Below are positions 16,881 to 26,173 of a stretch of 64,000 bases of DNA, in pieces; within the stretch, counting starts at the first letter, position 1; every line of letters starts with the position of its first letter. The stretch lies in the NCBI RefSeq assembly GCF_001542775.1, contig NZ_CP014145.1, forward strand, positions 3,596,001 to 3,660,000, read 5' to 3'. The notes beneath the pieces were generated by a model. It searched no databases and was not told the DNA's origin. It worked only from the letters and a program-made list of their open reading frames with translations. Origin of the DNA: Microterricola viridarii. Its GTDB lineage: Bacteria; Actinomycetota; Actinomycetes; Actinomycetales; Microbacteriaceae. The position numbers and the translations under genes are program-made.

Positions 16881-16899
16881 TTAGGCAAGCCTTAGCTAA
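16881..16899. promoter_or_regulatory. DtxR/IdeR iron box, HtaA-protein side
   Basis: TTAGGCAAGCCTTAGCTAA is a second 19-bp DtxR-type palindrome, 51 bases from the first (start to start) and 88 bases upstream of the HtaA gene. The paired boxes imply coordinate iron repression of both divergent units. Confidence 0.8.
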
Positions 16900-16986
16900 C
16901 CATGCTCCGGCGTCAAAAACCAATCCAGCCCACGCGAACGATGACCGTTCCCTCGTGGGCTCCTTCTTGCCTGGAGAAGCCGCGTC

Positions 16987-19900
16987 GTGAAGACACTGCA
17001 GCAGCACCGTGCCCGCCCACAGAGATGGTTAGCCACGCTCACAATCGCGCTTCTCGCGCTCGGTGCCCCGCTGGCCACCGCCGCGCCCGCCTTCGCGCGC
17101 GAAGCGCTGCCCGCGCTCGAGCAGCAGGTTCCCGCAGAACAGGCGCCCGCAGAGCAGATTTCCGCAGAGCAGACGCCTGCTGAGCAGCCGGCCGCCGCGG
17201 ACTCGCCCGAGGCCGTAGAAGATTCCGCCCCCGAAGCCGCTCCGGCGCCCGCTCCCGAGGTTGCCCCGGCTCCCGAGGCTGCTGCCGCTCCCCAGGTCGC
17301 CGTGCAGGGTGCGGACGCGCCTGTCGCGGCCCCGACCGTCACCGTGTCGAAGACCGAAGGCCTGAACGCTGCCGGTGAGACCGTCACGGTCACCGGCACC
17401 GGATTCGTGGCCGGCGACGCCACCTCGGGCGCTCGCCCGCCGCTGGCCGGCAAGTTCGCCGGTTCCTACGTCGTGTTCGGCCGGTTCGCGGATGCCTGGA
17501 AGCCGTCCGAGAACGCCGCCTCGGCATCTCGTGCCGGTTCCGGTGACACGAAGTGGGCGGTCCCGGCCGCTGACATGGCCACGATCGGTGGCGACGCCGC
17601 CGGTGCGATCGAGTTGAACGCGGATGGTTCCTTCACGGCCACGCTGAACGTGACCGAGGAGTTCGCGAAGAACCCCGGCACGGGCAACTACGGCATCTAC
17701 ACGTACTCGGGCAGCGGCGCCAAGGCCGCCCAGTTCGAGACGTTCACCCCCATCACGTTCGCCCCGAAGGTTGTCGCCCCGACCGTCACGGTGTCGAAGA
17801 CCGAAGGGCTGAACGCGGCCGGTGAGACCGTCACGGTCACCGGCACCGGATTCGTGGCCGGTGACGCCACCTCGGGTGCTCGCCCGCCGCTGGCCGGCAA
17901 GTTCGCCGGTTCCTACGTCGTGTTCGGCCGGTTCGCGGATGCCTGGAAGCCGTCCGAGAACGCCGCGTCGGCATCTCGTGCGGGTTCCGGTGACACGAAG
18001 TGGGCCGTTCCGGCTGCTGACATGGGCACGATCGGTGGCGACGCCGCCGGTGCGATCGAGCTGAACGCGGATGGTTCATTCACGGCCACGCTGAACGTAA
18101 CCGAGGAGTTCGCGAAGAACCCCGGCACGGGCAACTACGGCATCTACACCTACTCGGGCAGCGGCGCCAAGGCCGCCCAGTTCGAGACGTTCACCCCGAT
18201 CAGCTTCGCCCCGAAGGTTGTCGCCCCGACCGTCACCGTGTCGAAGACCGAAGGCCTGAACGCTGCCGGTGAGACGGTCACGGTCACCGGCACCGGATTC
18301 GTTGCCGGTGACGCCACCTCGGGCGCTCGCCCGCCGCTGGCCGGCAAGTTCGCCGGTTCCTACGTCGTGTTCGGCCGGTTCGCGGACGCCTGGAAGCCGT
18401 CCGAGAACGCCGCCTCGGCATCTCGTGCAGGTTCCGGCGACACGAAGTGGGCCGTTCCGGCCGCCGACATGGCCGCCATCGGAGGCGACGCCGCCGGTGC
18501 GATCGAGTTGAACGCGGATGGTTCATTCACGGCCACGCTGAACGTGACCGAGGAGTTCGCGAAGAACCCCGGCACGGGCAACTACGGCATCTACACGTAC
18601 TCGGGCAGTGGCGCCAAGGCGGCGCAGTTCGAGACGTTCACCCCCATCACGTTCGCCCCGAAGGTTGTCGCCCCGACCGTCACGGTGTCCAAGACCACCG
18701 GGCTGAACGCGGCCGGCGAGACCGTCACGGTCACCGGCACCGGATTCCTGCCGACGGCTGAGACGACCGGAACGCGCCCGCCCCTGGCCGGCAAGTTCAC
18801 CGGCGCATACGTGGTGTTCGGTCGGTTCGCGGATGTCTGGGCCCCGTCGGCGAATGCGCCGTCGGCTTCCCGCGCCGGTTCTGGCGACGTGAAGTGGGCT
18901 GTTCACGCCGACGACATGGCCACGATTGGCGGTGCTCCTGCCGGCGCCATCGAGGTCAAGGCCGACGGCACGTTCACGGCCACGCTGAACGTGACCGAGG
19001 AGTTCGCGAAGAACCCCGGCACGGGCAACTACGGCATCTACACCTATGGCGGCGGCGGAGCGAAGTACGCCCCGTTCGAGAGCTACACCCCCATCACGTT
19101 CGCTCCGAAGGTCGCAACTCCGACCGTCACCAGCACCGTCGCCGCGGCGTCGGCCACAGACGGGCTCTCCGTGCGCCTTGTCGGCTCCGGCTTCGGCACC
19201 ACGACGGCGGCCTACGCGGCGATCATCGAGAAGGGCACCGAGGCATCGGTGGACCCCGCCTCCGGCTTCATCGCCATGGAGTACTGGATGCCGCCGGCCA
19301 TCGTCGCCGGTGGCTTCGACAAGTCGCTCGTCGCGCCGACCGCCGCGCTGGACCGCAACAAGCAGTACGAGGTCATCATCTGGAAGCAGCACTCGCTGCC
19401 GAACGCGGGCACGATCTACGCCCGCGCCGACATCACGCCGACGACCGGCCAGTGGGACACCCTGTTCCCGGCGCCGCAGCCCGACGCCGAGGCCACCACG
19501 ACGACGCTGAGCGTCGACAAGACGGCCGTCGTAGAGGGCAGCACCGTCACAGCCACCGCCGTCATCGCGCCGGTCGCGGCATCCGGAACCGTCAACTTCG
19601 TCAACGGCTCCACCGTCGTCGCGAAGGATGTCGCCGTCACCGGCGGCACCGCAACCGCCTCCTTCAAGCTGGCCAAGACCGGCTCCGCGAGCCTGACTGC
19701 CGTCTTCACCCCGGCCAAGGGCGCGCTCTTCCTCGGCAGCACCTCGGCCGCTGTGGCCGTCGCGGTCACCGCCAAGCCCGTCACCCCGCCCGAATCCCAG
19801 ACCGGCGAGCTCGACTGGGGCGTCTACAGCGCGTTCCGTGACTACATCACCGGCCCTGTCGCCGGCGGCGAGATCACGCTGAGCGATGGCGCCACCGCTG

Positions 19901-22203
19901 CGGGCAGCGGCTTCCAATTCACCCAGGCCGGCGGCACCGTCGACCTGCAGGCAGGCAAGGGGTCCGCGAACTACAACGGCGCCCTGCGCTTCACCGGCCA
20001 CCACGGCGCGCTTGACGTGACCATGAGCGCCCCGACGCTGCGCCTTGACAGCGCGACGAAGGCAACGCTCCTCGTCATCGTCAACGGCACGCGCGTCGAG
20101 TTCGCCACCGTCAACCTGGCGGCAGCGGGCACAAGCACCGACAAGGGTAAGACGCTCATCACCGACGCGCCTGTGACCCTCAGCGCAGCCGGAGCCACCG
20201 CGTTCCAGGGCTTCTACCCGGCCGGAACCGTGATCGACCCCATCACCGTCGCCTTCAGCACCGGCGCCACCGAGCCGGTCGAGACGATCGGCACCCGCAC
20301 GGCCCTCAGCGTCGACAAAGACTCCGTGCTCGTCGGCGGCAGCGTCAAGCTGAGCGCGACCGTCACGCCGGGCACCGCCCAGGGCAGCGTCATCTTCTCC
20401 GCCAACGGCACCCAGCTCGGCTCCGCCGTGCGGGTCATCGACGGCGCGGCCTCGGCCGACGCCGCGCTGCGCACCGTGGGCAGCATTGCGCTGACCGCGC
20501 GCTTCGTTCCGGATGCCGGCTTCGGCGCGAGCAGTTCGGCTGCGCGCACCGTGACCGTCACGAGCTCCGTGCTCCCGCCGGTCAAGCCGCCGATCGTCAC
20601 GCCGCCCACGACCCCGGTCGTGCCACCCGTGGTCGCCCCGACGACGCAGGGCGGATCGCTCAGCTGGGGCGTCGGCAGTGTGTTCCGCGAATACATCGTC
20701 GGCCATATCGCCAAGGGCTCGATCAGTGTCAGCGGTGGTGCCACCTCCGCGAGCGGCGTGTTCCAGTTCGGCCAGAGCGGCGGCAGCTTCAACCAGGGCA
20801 GCGGAACGGGAACGGCCGACTATGCCGGCAGCGTGCGCTTCACCGGGCACGGCGGCATCCTCGACCTGACCTTCTCCAACCCGACGCTGTCGGTGTCCAG
20901 CGCGAGCAGCGCGTCGCTCACCCTCACGGTGAACGGCAGCCGCGTCGACTTCGCCACCGTTGACCTGGGTGCGGCGAGCCGCTCCAGCTTGAACGGCGCG
21001 ACGGTCTTCAGCGGGGCGCCCGTCACGCTGACCTCCGCCGGTGCTGGCGCCTTCCAGGGGTACTACCCCGCCGGTCAGGCCCTCGACCCGATGACGGTCA
21101 CGATCGGCGCCGCAGCGGCAGCGCCCGGCGGCAACACGGGCACCGTCGCGACGGCATCCGCCAACACGCCCGCCGCTGGCAGCGTTCCGGCCACCCCGCC
21201 GGCCACCGAGGGCATCACGCTCACGCCGGAGGTGCTCGCCGGGATCGTCGCCGGCGGCCAGATCTCCTTCGAGGCCGACGGATTCCAGCCGAACGAGACC
21301 GGCATCCGCATCGTGATCTACTCGACGCCGACCGTGCTCGCCGAGAACCTCACGGCCGACGCCAACGGCGTGGTGCGCTGGACGGGCACCCTGCCGGCCA
21401 CGCTGACCGGCGAGCACACGCTCACCGTGCAGGGCTCGATCAGCAAGGGCGTCGTCATCACGATTCCGGAGCGCGCGGTCGCCGGCTCCTGCCCGATCGA
21501 GGGCGCGACGCTGGACTGGGGCTTCAAGCAGAGCTTCCTCGCCTACATCAGCAGCGGCATCGCCAACGGCGGCTGGGAGCTGAGCGGCGGCAGCACCGAG
21601 GCCGACGGTCTGTTCCACTGGGCGAACGGCACCGGCAGCATCGACTCGAAGAACGGTTCGGGACTCGTCTCCTACCTCGGCAGCATCCGCTTCACCGGCC
21701 ACGACGGCGCGCTGGACACCACGATCGCCAACCCGCGGATCGAGCTGGTCAGCGAGACGGAGGGCTACCTCGTGCTCGACGTCACCGGAACCACCCAGGA
21801 GGGTGAGCCGATCGCCGGGCAGGGGCTGCGCTTCGGCCAGCTGAAGCTCGACGCCGGCAGCCTCACGGTGACGGATGCCGGCATCACCGGCACTGCCATC
21901 GAGGCCGTGCTGACCGAGGCCGGTGCGGCCGCCTTCGGCACCTACCCGGCCGGCGACGCCCTCGACCCGATCAGCTTCACGCTGCCGACCAACGCCGACT
22001 GCGGCGTCGTGGCGGCCGAGGCTGTGACGACCGAGGCCACCGGCCCCGGCAAGCAGGAGGCGGCCTCCATCAGCGCCGACGCCGCGCAGGGTGTGAACTG
22101 GGTCGTCTGGATTCTGGCTGCGTTTCTCGCCGCTGCCCTGGCCGTGATCGTTGTGCTGCTGACCAAGCGGCGTCGAGCGGGGGCTGACACCTCGGCCGAG
22201 TAA
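16987..22203 (+). CDS. Giant HtaA-domain heme-acquisition surface protein
   Basis: A 1738-residue exported, membrane-anchored protein. A signal peptide ends near APAFA (residue 37). A Pro/Ala/Glu-rich linker runs to about 113. Four 149-residue repeats span about 114-709, each opening TVTVSKTxGLNAAGETVTV, followed by a degenerate fifth. Ig-like domains lie at about 837-935 and 1100-1200. Three HtaA domains start near 939, 1220 and 1501. Each keeps a Tyr in the (F/S)-x-x-YI helix and a His in RFTGH, positions reported to bind heme in corynebacterial HtaA. One C-terminal transmembrane helix (about 1703-1725) is followed by KRRR; no LPXTG is seen. It probably captures heme or hemoproteins and hands heme to HmuT. 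Start GTG 16987. Confidence 0.88.
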   Translation: MKTLQQHRARPQRWLATLTIALLALGAPLATAAPAFAREALPALEQQVPAEQAPAEQISAEQTPAEQPAAADSPEAVEDSAPEAAPAPAPEVAPAPEAAAAPQVAVQGADAPVAAPTVTVSKTEGLNAAGETVTVTGTGFVAGDATSGARPPLAGKFAGSYVVFGRFADAWKPSENAASASRAGSGDTKWAVPAADMATIGGDAAGAIELNADGSFTATLNVTEEFAKNPGTGNYGIYTYSGSGAKAAQFETFTPITFAPKVVAPTVTVSKTEGLNAAGETVTVTGTGFVAGDATSGARPPLAGKFAGSYVVFGRFADAWKPSENAASASRAGSGDTKWAVPAADMGTIGGDAAGAIELNADGSFTATLNVTEEFAKNPGTGNYGIYTYSGSGAKAAQFETFTPISFAPKVVAPTVTVSKTEGLNAAGETVTVTGTGFVAGDATSGARPPLAGKFAGSYVVFGRFADAWKPSENAASASRAGSGDTKWAVPAADMAAIGGDAAGAIELNADGSFTATLNVTEEFAKNPGTGNYGIYTYSGSGAKAAQFETFTPITFAPKVVAPTVTVSKTTGLNAAGETVTVTGTGFLPTAETTGTRPPLAGKFTGAYVVFGRFADVWAPSANAPSASRAGSGDVKWAVHADDMATIGGAPAGAIEVKADGTFTATLNVTEEFAKNPGTGNYGIYTYGGGGAKYAPFESYTPITFAPKVATPTVTSTVAAASATDGLSVRLVGSGFGTTTAAYAAIIEKGTEASVDPASGFIAMEYWMPPAIVAGGFDKSLVAPTAALDRNKQYEVIIWKQHSLPNAGTIYARADITPTTGQWDTLFPAPQPDAEATTTTLSVDKTAVVEGSTVTATAVIAPVAASGTVNFVNGSTVVAKDVAVTGGTATASFKLAKTGSASLTAVFTPAKGALFLGSTSAAVAVAVTAKPVTPPESQTGELDWGVYSAFRDYITGPVAGGEITLSDGATAAGSGFQFTQAGGTVDLQAGKGSANYNGALRFTGHHGALDVTMSAPTLRLDSATKATLLVIVNGTRVEFATVNLAAAGTSTDKGKTLITDAPVTLSAAGATAFQGFYPAGTVIDPITVAFSTGATEPVETIGTRTALSVDKDSVLVGGSVKLSATVTPGTAQGSVIFSANGTQLGSAVRVIDGAASADAALRTVGSIALTARFVPDAGFGASSSAARTVTVTSSVLPPVKPPIVTPPTTPVVPPVVAPTTQGGSLSWGVGSVFREYIVGHIAKGSISVSGGATSASGVFQFGQSGGSFNQGSGTGTADYAGSVRFTGHGGILDLTFSNPTLSVSSASSASLTLTVNGSRVDFATVDLGAASRSSLNGATVFSGAPVTLTSAGAGAFQGYYPAGQALDPMTVTIGAAAAAPGGNTGTVATASANTPAAGSVPATPPATEGITLTPEVLAGIVAGGQISFEADGFQPNETGIRIVIYSTPTVLAENLTADANGVVRWTGTLPATLTGEHTLTVQGSISKGVVITIPERAVAGSCPIEGATLDWGFKQSFLAYISSGIANGGWELSGGSTEADGLFHWANGTGSIDSKNGSGLVSYLGSIRFTGHDGALDTTIANPRIELVSETEGYLVLDVTGTTQEGEPIAGQGLRFGQLKLDAGSLTVTDAGITGTAIEAVLTEAGAAAFGTYPAGDALDPISFTLPTNADCGVVAAEAVTTEATGPGKQEAASISADAAQGVNWVVWILAAFLAAALAVIVVLLTKRRRAGADTSAE
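17326..19125 (+). repeat. Four tandem 447-bp coding repeats
   Basis: The GTCAC(C/G)GTGTC landmark recurs at 17338, 17785, 18232, 18679 and, degenerate, 19126: an exact 447-bp (149-codon) period. Copies 1-3 are nearly identical at DNA level and copy 4 has diverged. This suggests recent expansion by unequal recombination. Confidence 0.93.
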
Positions 22204-22220
22204 CACGGCGATTGCAACGC

Positions 22221-22252
22221 GCGGGGCCCCACCGATTCCGGTGGGGCCCCGC
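22221..22252 (+). terminator. Terminator of HtaA gene
   Basis: GCGGGGCCCCACCG (22221-22234) pairs perfectly with CGGTGGGGCCCCGC (22239-22252) around a 4-base loop. GTTGTTCT follows. It lies 18 bases after the stop codon. Confidence 0.88.
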
Positions 22253-22330
22253 GTTGTTCTGAGGGCCGCCGCCCATCCCGCCCACGCCCGCAGCGCGGCC
22301 CACGCCCGTTCGCCGGAGGGCCCCCTTCCC

Positions 22331-23143
22331 GTTGGCTCGAGGGAGCGCCAGCGACCGAAGCCAACACCCCGGGGCTCCGGTCGGGAGGCCGACGGCGGAT
22401 CGGGAGGCGGTTGTCCGGCGAGAACGGCCTCCCGATCGCGCGTTCGCCTCCGAACCCGCGTCGGTCGGATGCCGCAGGCGCCGGTGTCCGCGGATTCGCT
22501 CGGGGCTTCGCTCGTTCCTCGCTCGAGCCAGCGGGATTCTCCAGCGGCGCGCGGCCCCCCTCCCGTTGGCTCGAGGGAGCGCCAGCGACCGAAGCCAACA
22601 CCCCGGGGCTCCGGTCGGGAGGCCGACGGCGGATCGGGAGGCGGTTGTCCGGCGAGAACGGCCTCCCGATCGCGCGTTCGCCTCCGAACCCGCGTCGGTC
22701 GGATGCCGCAGGCGCCGGTGTCCGCGGATTCGCTCGGGGCTTCGCTCGTTCCTCGCTCGAGCCAGCGGGATTCTCCAGCGGCGCGCGGCCCCCCTCCCGT
22801 TGGCTCGAGGGAGCGCCAGCGACCGAAGCCAACACCCGGGGGTTCCGGTCGGGAGGCCGTCGGCGGATCGGGAGGCGGTTGTCCGGCGAGAACGGCCTCC
22901 CGATCGCGCGTTCGCCTCCGAACCCGCGTCGGTCGGATGCCGCGGGCGCCGGTGTCCGCGGATTCGCTCGGGGCTTCGCTCGTTCCTCGCTCGAGCCAGC
23001 GGGTTTCTCCCGCGGATCTGCGCGGGGCTTCGCTCGTTCCTCGCTCAAGCCAGCGTGATTCTCCCGCGGCGCGCGCCCCACGCCCGTTCGCCGGAGAGCC
23101 CCCCTCCCGTTGGCTCGAGGGAGCGCCAGCGACCGAAGCCAAC
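22331..23143. repeat. Three tandem 234-bp repeats ending in family B elements
   Basis: Each unit begins with a family B element (starts 22331, 22565, 22799; period 234). It then carries an inverted GGGAGGC/GCCTCCC pair and ends with a CGCTCGTTCCTCGCTCGAG motif (family C-like). Copies 1 and 2 are almost identical and copy 3 differs at a few sites. A partial fourth tail and one more family B copy (23109) close the array. Long open frames run through on both strands only because the unit length is a multiple of three and GC-rich; no gene is evident in this stretch of about 950 bases. Confidence 0.9.
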
Positions 23144-23209
23144 AGGGCGAGACCGACCAGCCGGCGGCATCCGTTCGCCACGCTCAGGATGGTGCGCGAG
23201 AATAGTCGG

Positions 23210-23584
23210 GTGAGTGAAACCGCGCCAGAACCAGCAGAGAGCGGCCCCGTGCCCCAGCCCGCTGAACAGCCCAACGCCGAGCCGGTCGAGACCGTCGTCG
23301 CGCACGAGACGCTGAACGTGCGCCGCGCGCCCAAGATCACCCGCTTCCTCGCGATCGGCGCCGGCGTCGGAATCCTCGCCGCGCTGCTGCTCACCGTGTT
23401 GTTCCCGGTGAACGAGGATTACGACCGCGGGCAGGTGTTCGGATTCCTGCTGCTCTTCCTCGGTGCGATCGGGCTCGGCCTCGGCGCCCTCACCGCCCTC
23501 ATCCTTGACCGCCGTGCTGCTCGTCGATCCGTCACTGTCGTGGCCGATAGAATTGACGCGCACTCGGGCGACAACTCACAGTAA
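23210..23584 (+). CDS. Small two-helix membrane protein upstream of purF
   Basis: A 124-residue protein: acidic, proline-rich cytosolic N-terminus, then two hydrophobic helices (FLAIGAGVGILAALLLTVLF and VFGFLLLFLGAIGLGLGALT) joined by a short acidic loop NEDYDRG. A charged tail follows. The helical hairpin plus acidic loop is typical of small conserved actinobacterial membrane proteins of unknown function. I chose GTG 23210; an in-frame ATG at 23189 is possible. The purF start follows by 11 bases, so it may be co-transcribed with purF. Confidence 0.75.
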   Translation: MSETAPEPAESGPVPQPAEQPNAEPVETVVAHETLNVRRAPKITRFLAIGAGVGILAALLLTVLFPVNEDYDRGQVFGFLLLFLGAIGLGLGALTALILDRRAARRSVTVVADRIDAHSGDNSQ

Positions 23585-23595
23585 GGGGCCTGGAC

Positions 23596-25155
23596 TTGGC
23601 CAGCGGCGACGGACTTCTGAACCACGATTTGCTCCCTGGCGAGAAGGGCCCGCAGGATGCCTGCGGCGTCTTCGGCGTCTGGGCTCCCGGCGAGGAGGTA
23701 GCGAAACTCAGCTACTTCGGCCTCTACGCGCTGCAGCACCGCGGCCAGGAGTCTGCCGGAATCGCGACCAGCGATGGCAACAAGATCCTCATCTACAAGG
23801 ACATGGGCCTCGTCTCCCAGGTCTTCAACGAGACCGCGCTGAACACGCTCACCGGCCACATCGCCGTCGGCCACACGCGCTACTCGACCACCGGCTCCTC
23901 CAGCTGGCAGAACGCGCAGCCGACGCTCGGCCGCACCTCGACCGGCACCGTCGCGCTCGGCCACAACGGCAACCTCACCAACACGGCCGAGCTGCTCGAT
24001 CTGGTGCACGAGCGCTACCCGGAGACCGACGGCGAGCTGCGCCGCGGCAACACCACCGACACCGCCGTCGTCACCGCACTGCTGACCGGCGACACCAACC
24101 ACACGCTCGAGCAGACCGCGCTCGAGGTGCTGCCGCGCCTGCGCGGCGCATACTGCCTCGTCTTCATGGACGAGCACACGCTCTACGCCGCCCGCGACCC
24201 GCAGGGCGTTCGCCCGCTGGTGCTGGGCCGTCTCGACCGCGGCTGGGTCGTGGCATCCGAAACCGCCGCCCTCGACATCGTCGGCGCAGCCTTCGTGCGC
24301 GAGGTGGAGCCGGGCGAGCTCATCACGATCGACGAAGACGGCCTGCGCACGCAGCGTTTCGCCGAGTCCAAGCCGGCCGGATGCGTGTTCGAATACGTCT
24401 ACCTGGCCCGCCCCGACACCACGATCGCCGGGCGCGGCGTGCACGAGGCCCGGGTCGAGATGGGCCGTCGCCTCGCGGCGGAGCACCCCGTCGAGGCCGA
24501 CCTCGTCATCCCGACCCCCGAGTCGGGAACCCCCGCGGCCATCGGCTACGCCCAGGCCAGCGGCATCCCGTTCGGCCAGGGCCTGGTCAAGAACTCCTAC
24601 GTCGGCCGCACCTTCATCCAGCCGTCGCAGACCATCCGCCAGCGCGGTATCAAGCTCAAGCTGAACCCGCTGAAAGAGGTCATCAAGGGCAAGCGCCTCA
24701 TCGTCGTCGATGACTCGATCGTGCGCGGCAACACGCAGCGCGCCCTCGTCTCGATGCTGCGCGAGGCCGGGGCCGCCGAGGTGCACGTGCGCATCTCGAG
24801 CCCGCCCATCACCTGGCCCTGCTTCTACGGCATCGACTTCGCCACCAAGGCAGAGCTCGTCGCCTCCGGCCTCGGCGTCGACGAGGTGCGCCAGTCGATC
24901 GGAGCAGACTCGCTCGGCTACCTCTCAGAGGACGGCATGATCGAGGCGACGGAGCAGCCGCGCGAGCGTCTCTGCACCGCCTGCTTCACCGGCAAGTACC
25001 CGATCCCGCTGCCCGAATCGCAGCACCTCGGCAAGAACCTGCTCGAGCGCCCCGGCGACTCCAACGGTTGCGACCCGGGACCGGATTCCGAGCTCGAGGG
25101 CCTGCTCGACGCGAACGCGCCGCTCGTGATCGGCGACCCCGGCCGCCAGGAATAG
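23596..25155 (+). CDS. purF: Amidophosphoribosyltransferase
   Basis: First committed enzyme of purine synthesis; transfers glutamine amide nitrogen to PRPP. 519 residues. Catalytic Cys follows a short propeptide (PQDACGVFGVWAPGEE), as in iron-sulfur, self-processing PurF proteins. The glutaminase part has LYALQHRGQESAGIA and VGHTRYSTTGSS. The PRPP loop is RLIVVDDSIVRGNTQRAL. C-terminal cysteines are present in TWPCFYGIDF and RLCTACFTGKYP, consistent with a cluster. Start TTG 23596, with AAGGGG upstream. Confidence 0.96.
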   Translation: MASGDGLLNHDLLPGEKGPQDACGVFGVWAPGEEVAKLSYFGLYALQHRGQESAGIATSDGNKILIYKDMGLVSQVFNETALNTLTGHIAVGHTRYSTTGSSSWQNAQPTLGRTSTGTVALGHNGNLTNTAELLDLVHERYPETDGELRRGNTTDTAVVTALLTGDTNHTLEQTALEVLPRLRGAYCLVFMDEHTLYAARDPQGVRPLVLGRLDRGWVVASETAALDIVGAAFVREVEPGELITIDEDGLRTQRFAESKPAGCVFEYVYLARPDTTIAGRGVHEARVEMGRRLAAEHPVEADLVIPTPESGTPAAIGYAQASGIPFGQGLVKNSYVGRTFIQPSQTIRQRGIKLKLNPLKEVIKGKRLIVVDDSIVRGNTQRALVSMLREAGAAEVHVRISSPPITWPCFYGIDFATKAELVASGLGVDEVRQSIGADSLGYLSEDGMIEATEQPRERLCTACFTGKYPIPLPESQHLGKNLLERPGDSNGCDPGPDSELEGLLDANAPLVIGDPGRQE

Positions 25156-25157
25156 CG

Positions 25158-25176
25158 CGCGACGCGAAGCGTCGCG
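25158..25176 (+). terminator. Short hairpin after purF
   Basis: CGCGACGC-GAA-GCGTCGCG is a perfect 8-bp stem starting 2 bases after the purF stop. There is no T-run. Confidence 0.5.
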
Positions 25177-25227
25177 AAAGGCGGCAGCCCAACCCAAGGA
25201 AACCTAGGGATCGGGAACCGCTACGCG

Positions 25228-25309
25228 ACGGCTTTCGACAGGCTCGATCAGCGGATTTCTGCGCGGATGCCCGTTGGTCGAGTAGCGAGGAACGAGCGTA
25301 TCGAGACCG
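25228..25309. repeat. Family A fragment and family C repeat
   Basis: CTTTCGACAGGCTCGATCAGCGG is followed at 25272-25309 by a TTGGTCGAGTAGCGAGGAAC...ATCGAGACC element. The latter resembles the tail of the 234-bp units near 22485-22531. It fills the gap between purF and the next minus-strand gene. Confidence 0.65.
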
Positions 25310-25325
25310 AGCCGCCCGACGGGTG

Positions 25326-26051
25326 TCACGCCAGCTCGGCGATGATCGGCCGCAGCGCGTCGCTGAAGCCGATCGGGTCCCGGCGCAACGTGTCGGTCAT
25401 GGCGACGGTGTTGCGGCCGATCCACCAGGCGCCGGATGCCGCCAGCGGCAGCAGTTGCACGGTGAGCTCGAACACGCGCGCCCGCCGGCCGTGCATCCGC
25501 TCGTTCTCGGCGATCAGCCCGGCGTAGGCGAGCTTGAGCGAGCCGCGCGGCTCGTGCTGGTAGTCGGCGAAGCGCCGCGCCGCCGCATCCGACCACGCCA
25601 CCGCGGCCTCGGCATAGGGCGTGATCGCCTCGAGCAGCAGCTCGGCGCCGCGTACGGGCAGAGCGACCAGATCACCGAACGCCGGAGCCAGCTCCAGCGG
25701 AACAGGCGAGGGGAAGCGCTCCGGCTCGACGGTGGTCGCCCACCAGAGCAGCCACTGCGTCTCGAGTCGGCTGCGCGCCGGCTCCGCCATCAGCTCGAAC
25801 GGCAGCGGGGCGGCAGGCTGCGCCTCCGGAGCTTCGGCGGCGTGATGCGGGCCGTGCAAGGCCAGCGGGTGGTGCGGCGAATGGCGCAGCTCGCGCAACG
25901 CGGTGCCGTCGGCGACGCCGATGACGCCCTGCAGCCGGGGTAGCTCGACCGGGGCCTCGATGCCGATCCGATCACGCAGGTAGAGGGCGAGCAGAACCTG
26001 TCGGCTCGCTTCTTCTCGAACCGACCACCATGCCGCGCCGGAGCCCCACAT
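25326..26051 (-). CDS. Conserved hypothetical protein, 241 residues
   Basis: I do not recognise a family. The protein is Trp-, Ala- and Glu-rich with no signal peptide or strong membrane helix. Features seen are WWSVREEASRQVLLALYLRDRIG at the N-terminus (in part), a His-rich segment LRHSPHHPLALHGPHHAAE near residue 60, and a helical C-terminal half. The His cluster could bind metal, but that is speculation. It is located between purF and purM on the opposite strand, 122 bases from the divergent purM start. Codon usage matches its neighbours. Confidence 0.65.
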   Translation of the reverse strand: MWGSGAAWWSVREEASRQVLLALYLRDRIGIEAPVELPRLQGVIGVADGTALRELRHSPHHPLALHGPHHAAEAPEAQPAAPLPFELMAEPARSRLETQWLLWWATTVEPERFPSPVPLELAPAFGDLVALPVRGAELLLEAITPYAEAAVAWSDAAARRFADYQHEPRGSLKLAYAGLIAENERMHGRRARVFELTVQLLPLAASGAWWIGRNTVAMTDTLRRDPIGFSDALRPIIAELA

Positions 26052-26173
26052 AGGGTCAGTGTAACTCGCGTGCCCGTGCCCGGTGCCGGAGATTTCCGTG
26101 GATTGCCGGGGCGGGAGGAAGCGGCGACGGCGCCGTCGAATTCTGGCGCCCGCGCGCCCGGTACCCTATAAGG

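Noticed and set aside
22331..23143. CRISPR array
   Set aside because: The 234-bp units are contiguous without unique spacers, and no cas genes are present.
18523..23394. A 1623-codon open frame on the minus strand
   Set aside because: It lies opposite the HtaA gene and the 234-bp repeats. Composition is Gly/Arg/Ala-rich with no domain, and the true frame with signal peptide and HtaA domains is on the plus strand.
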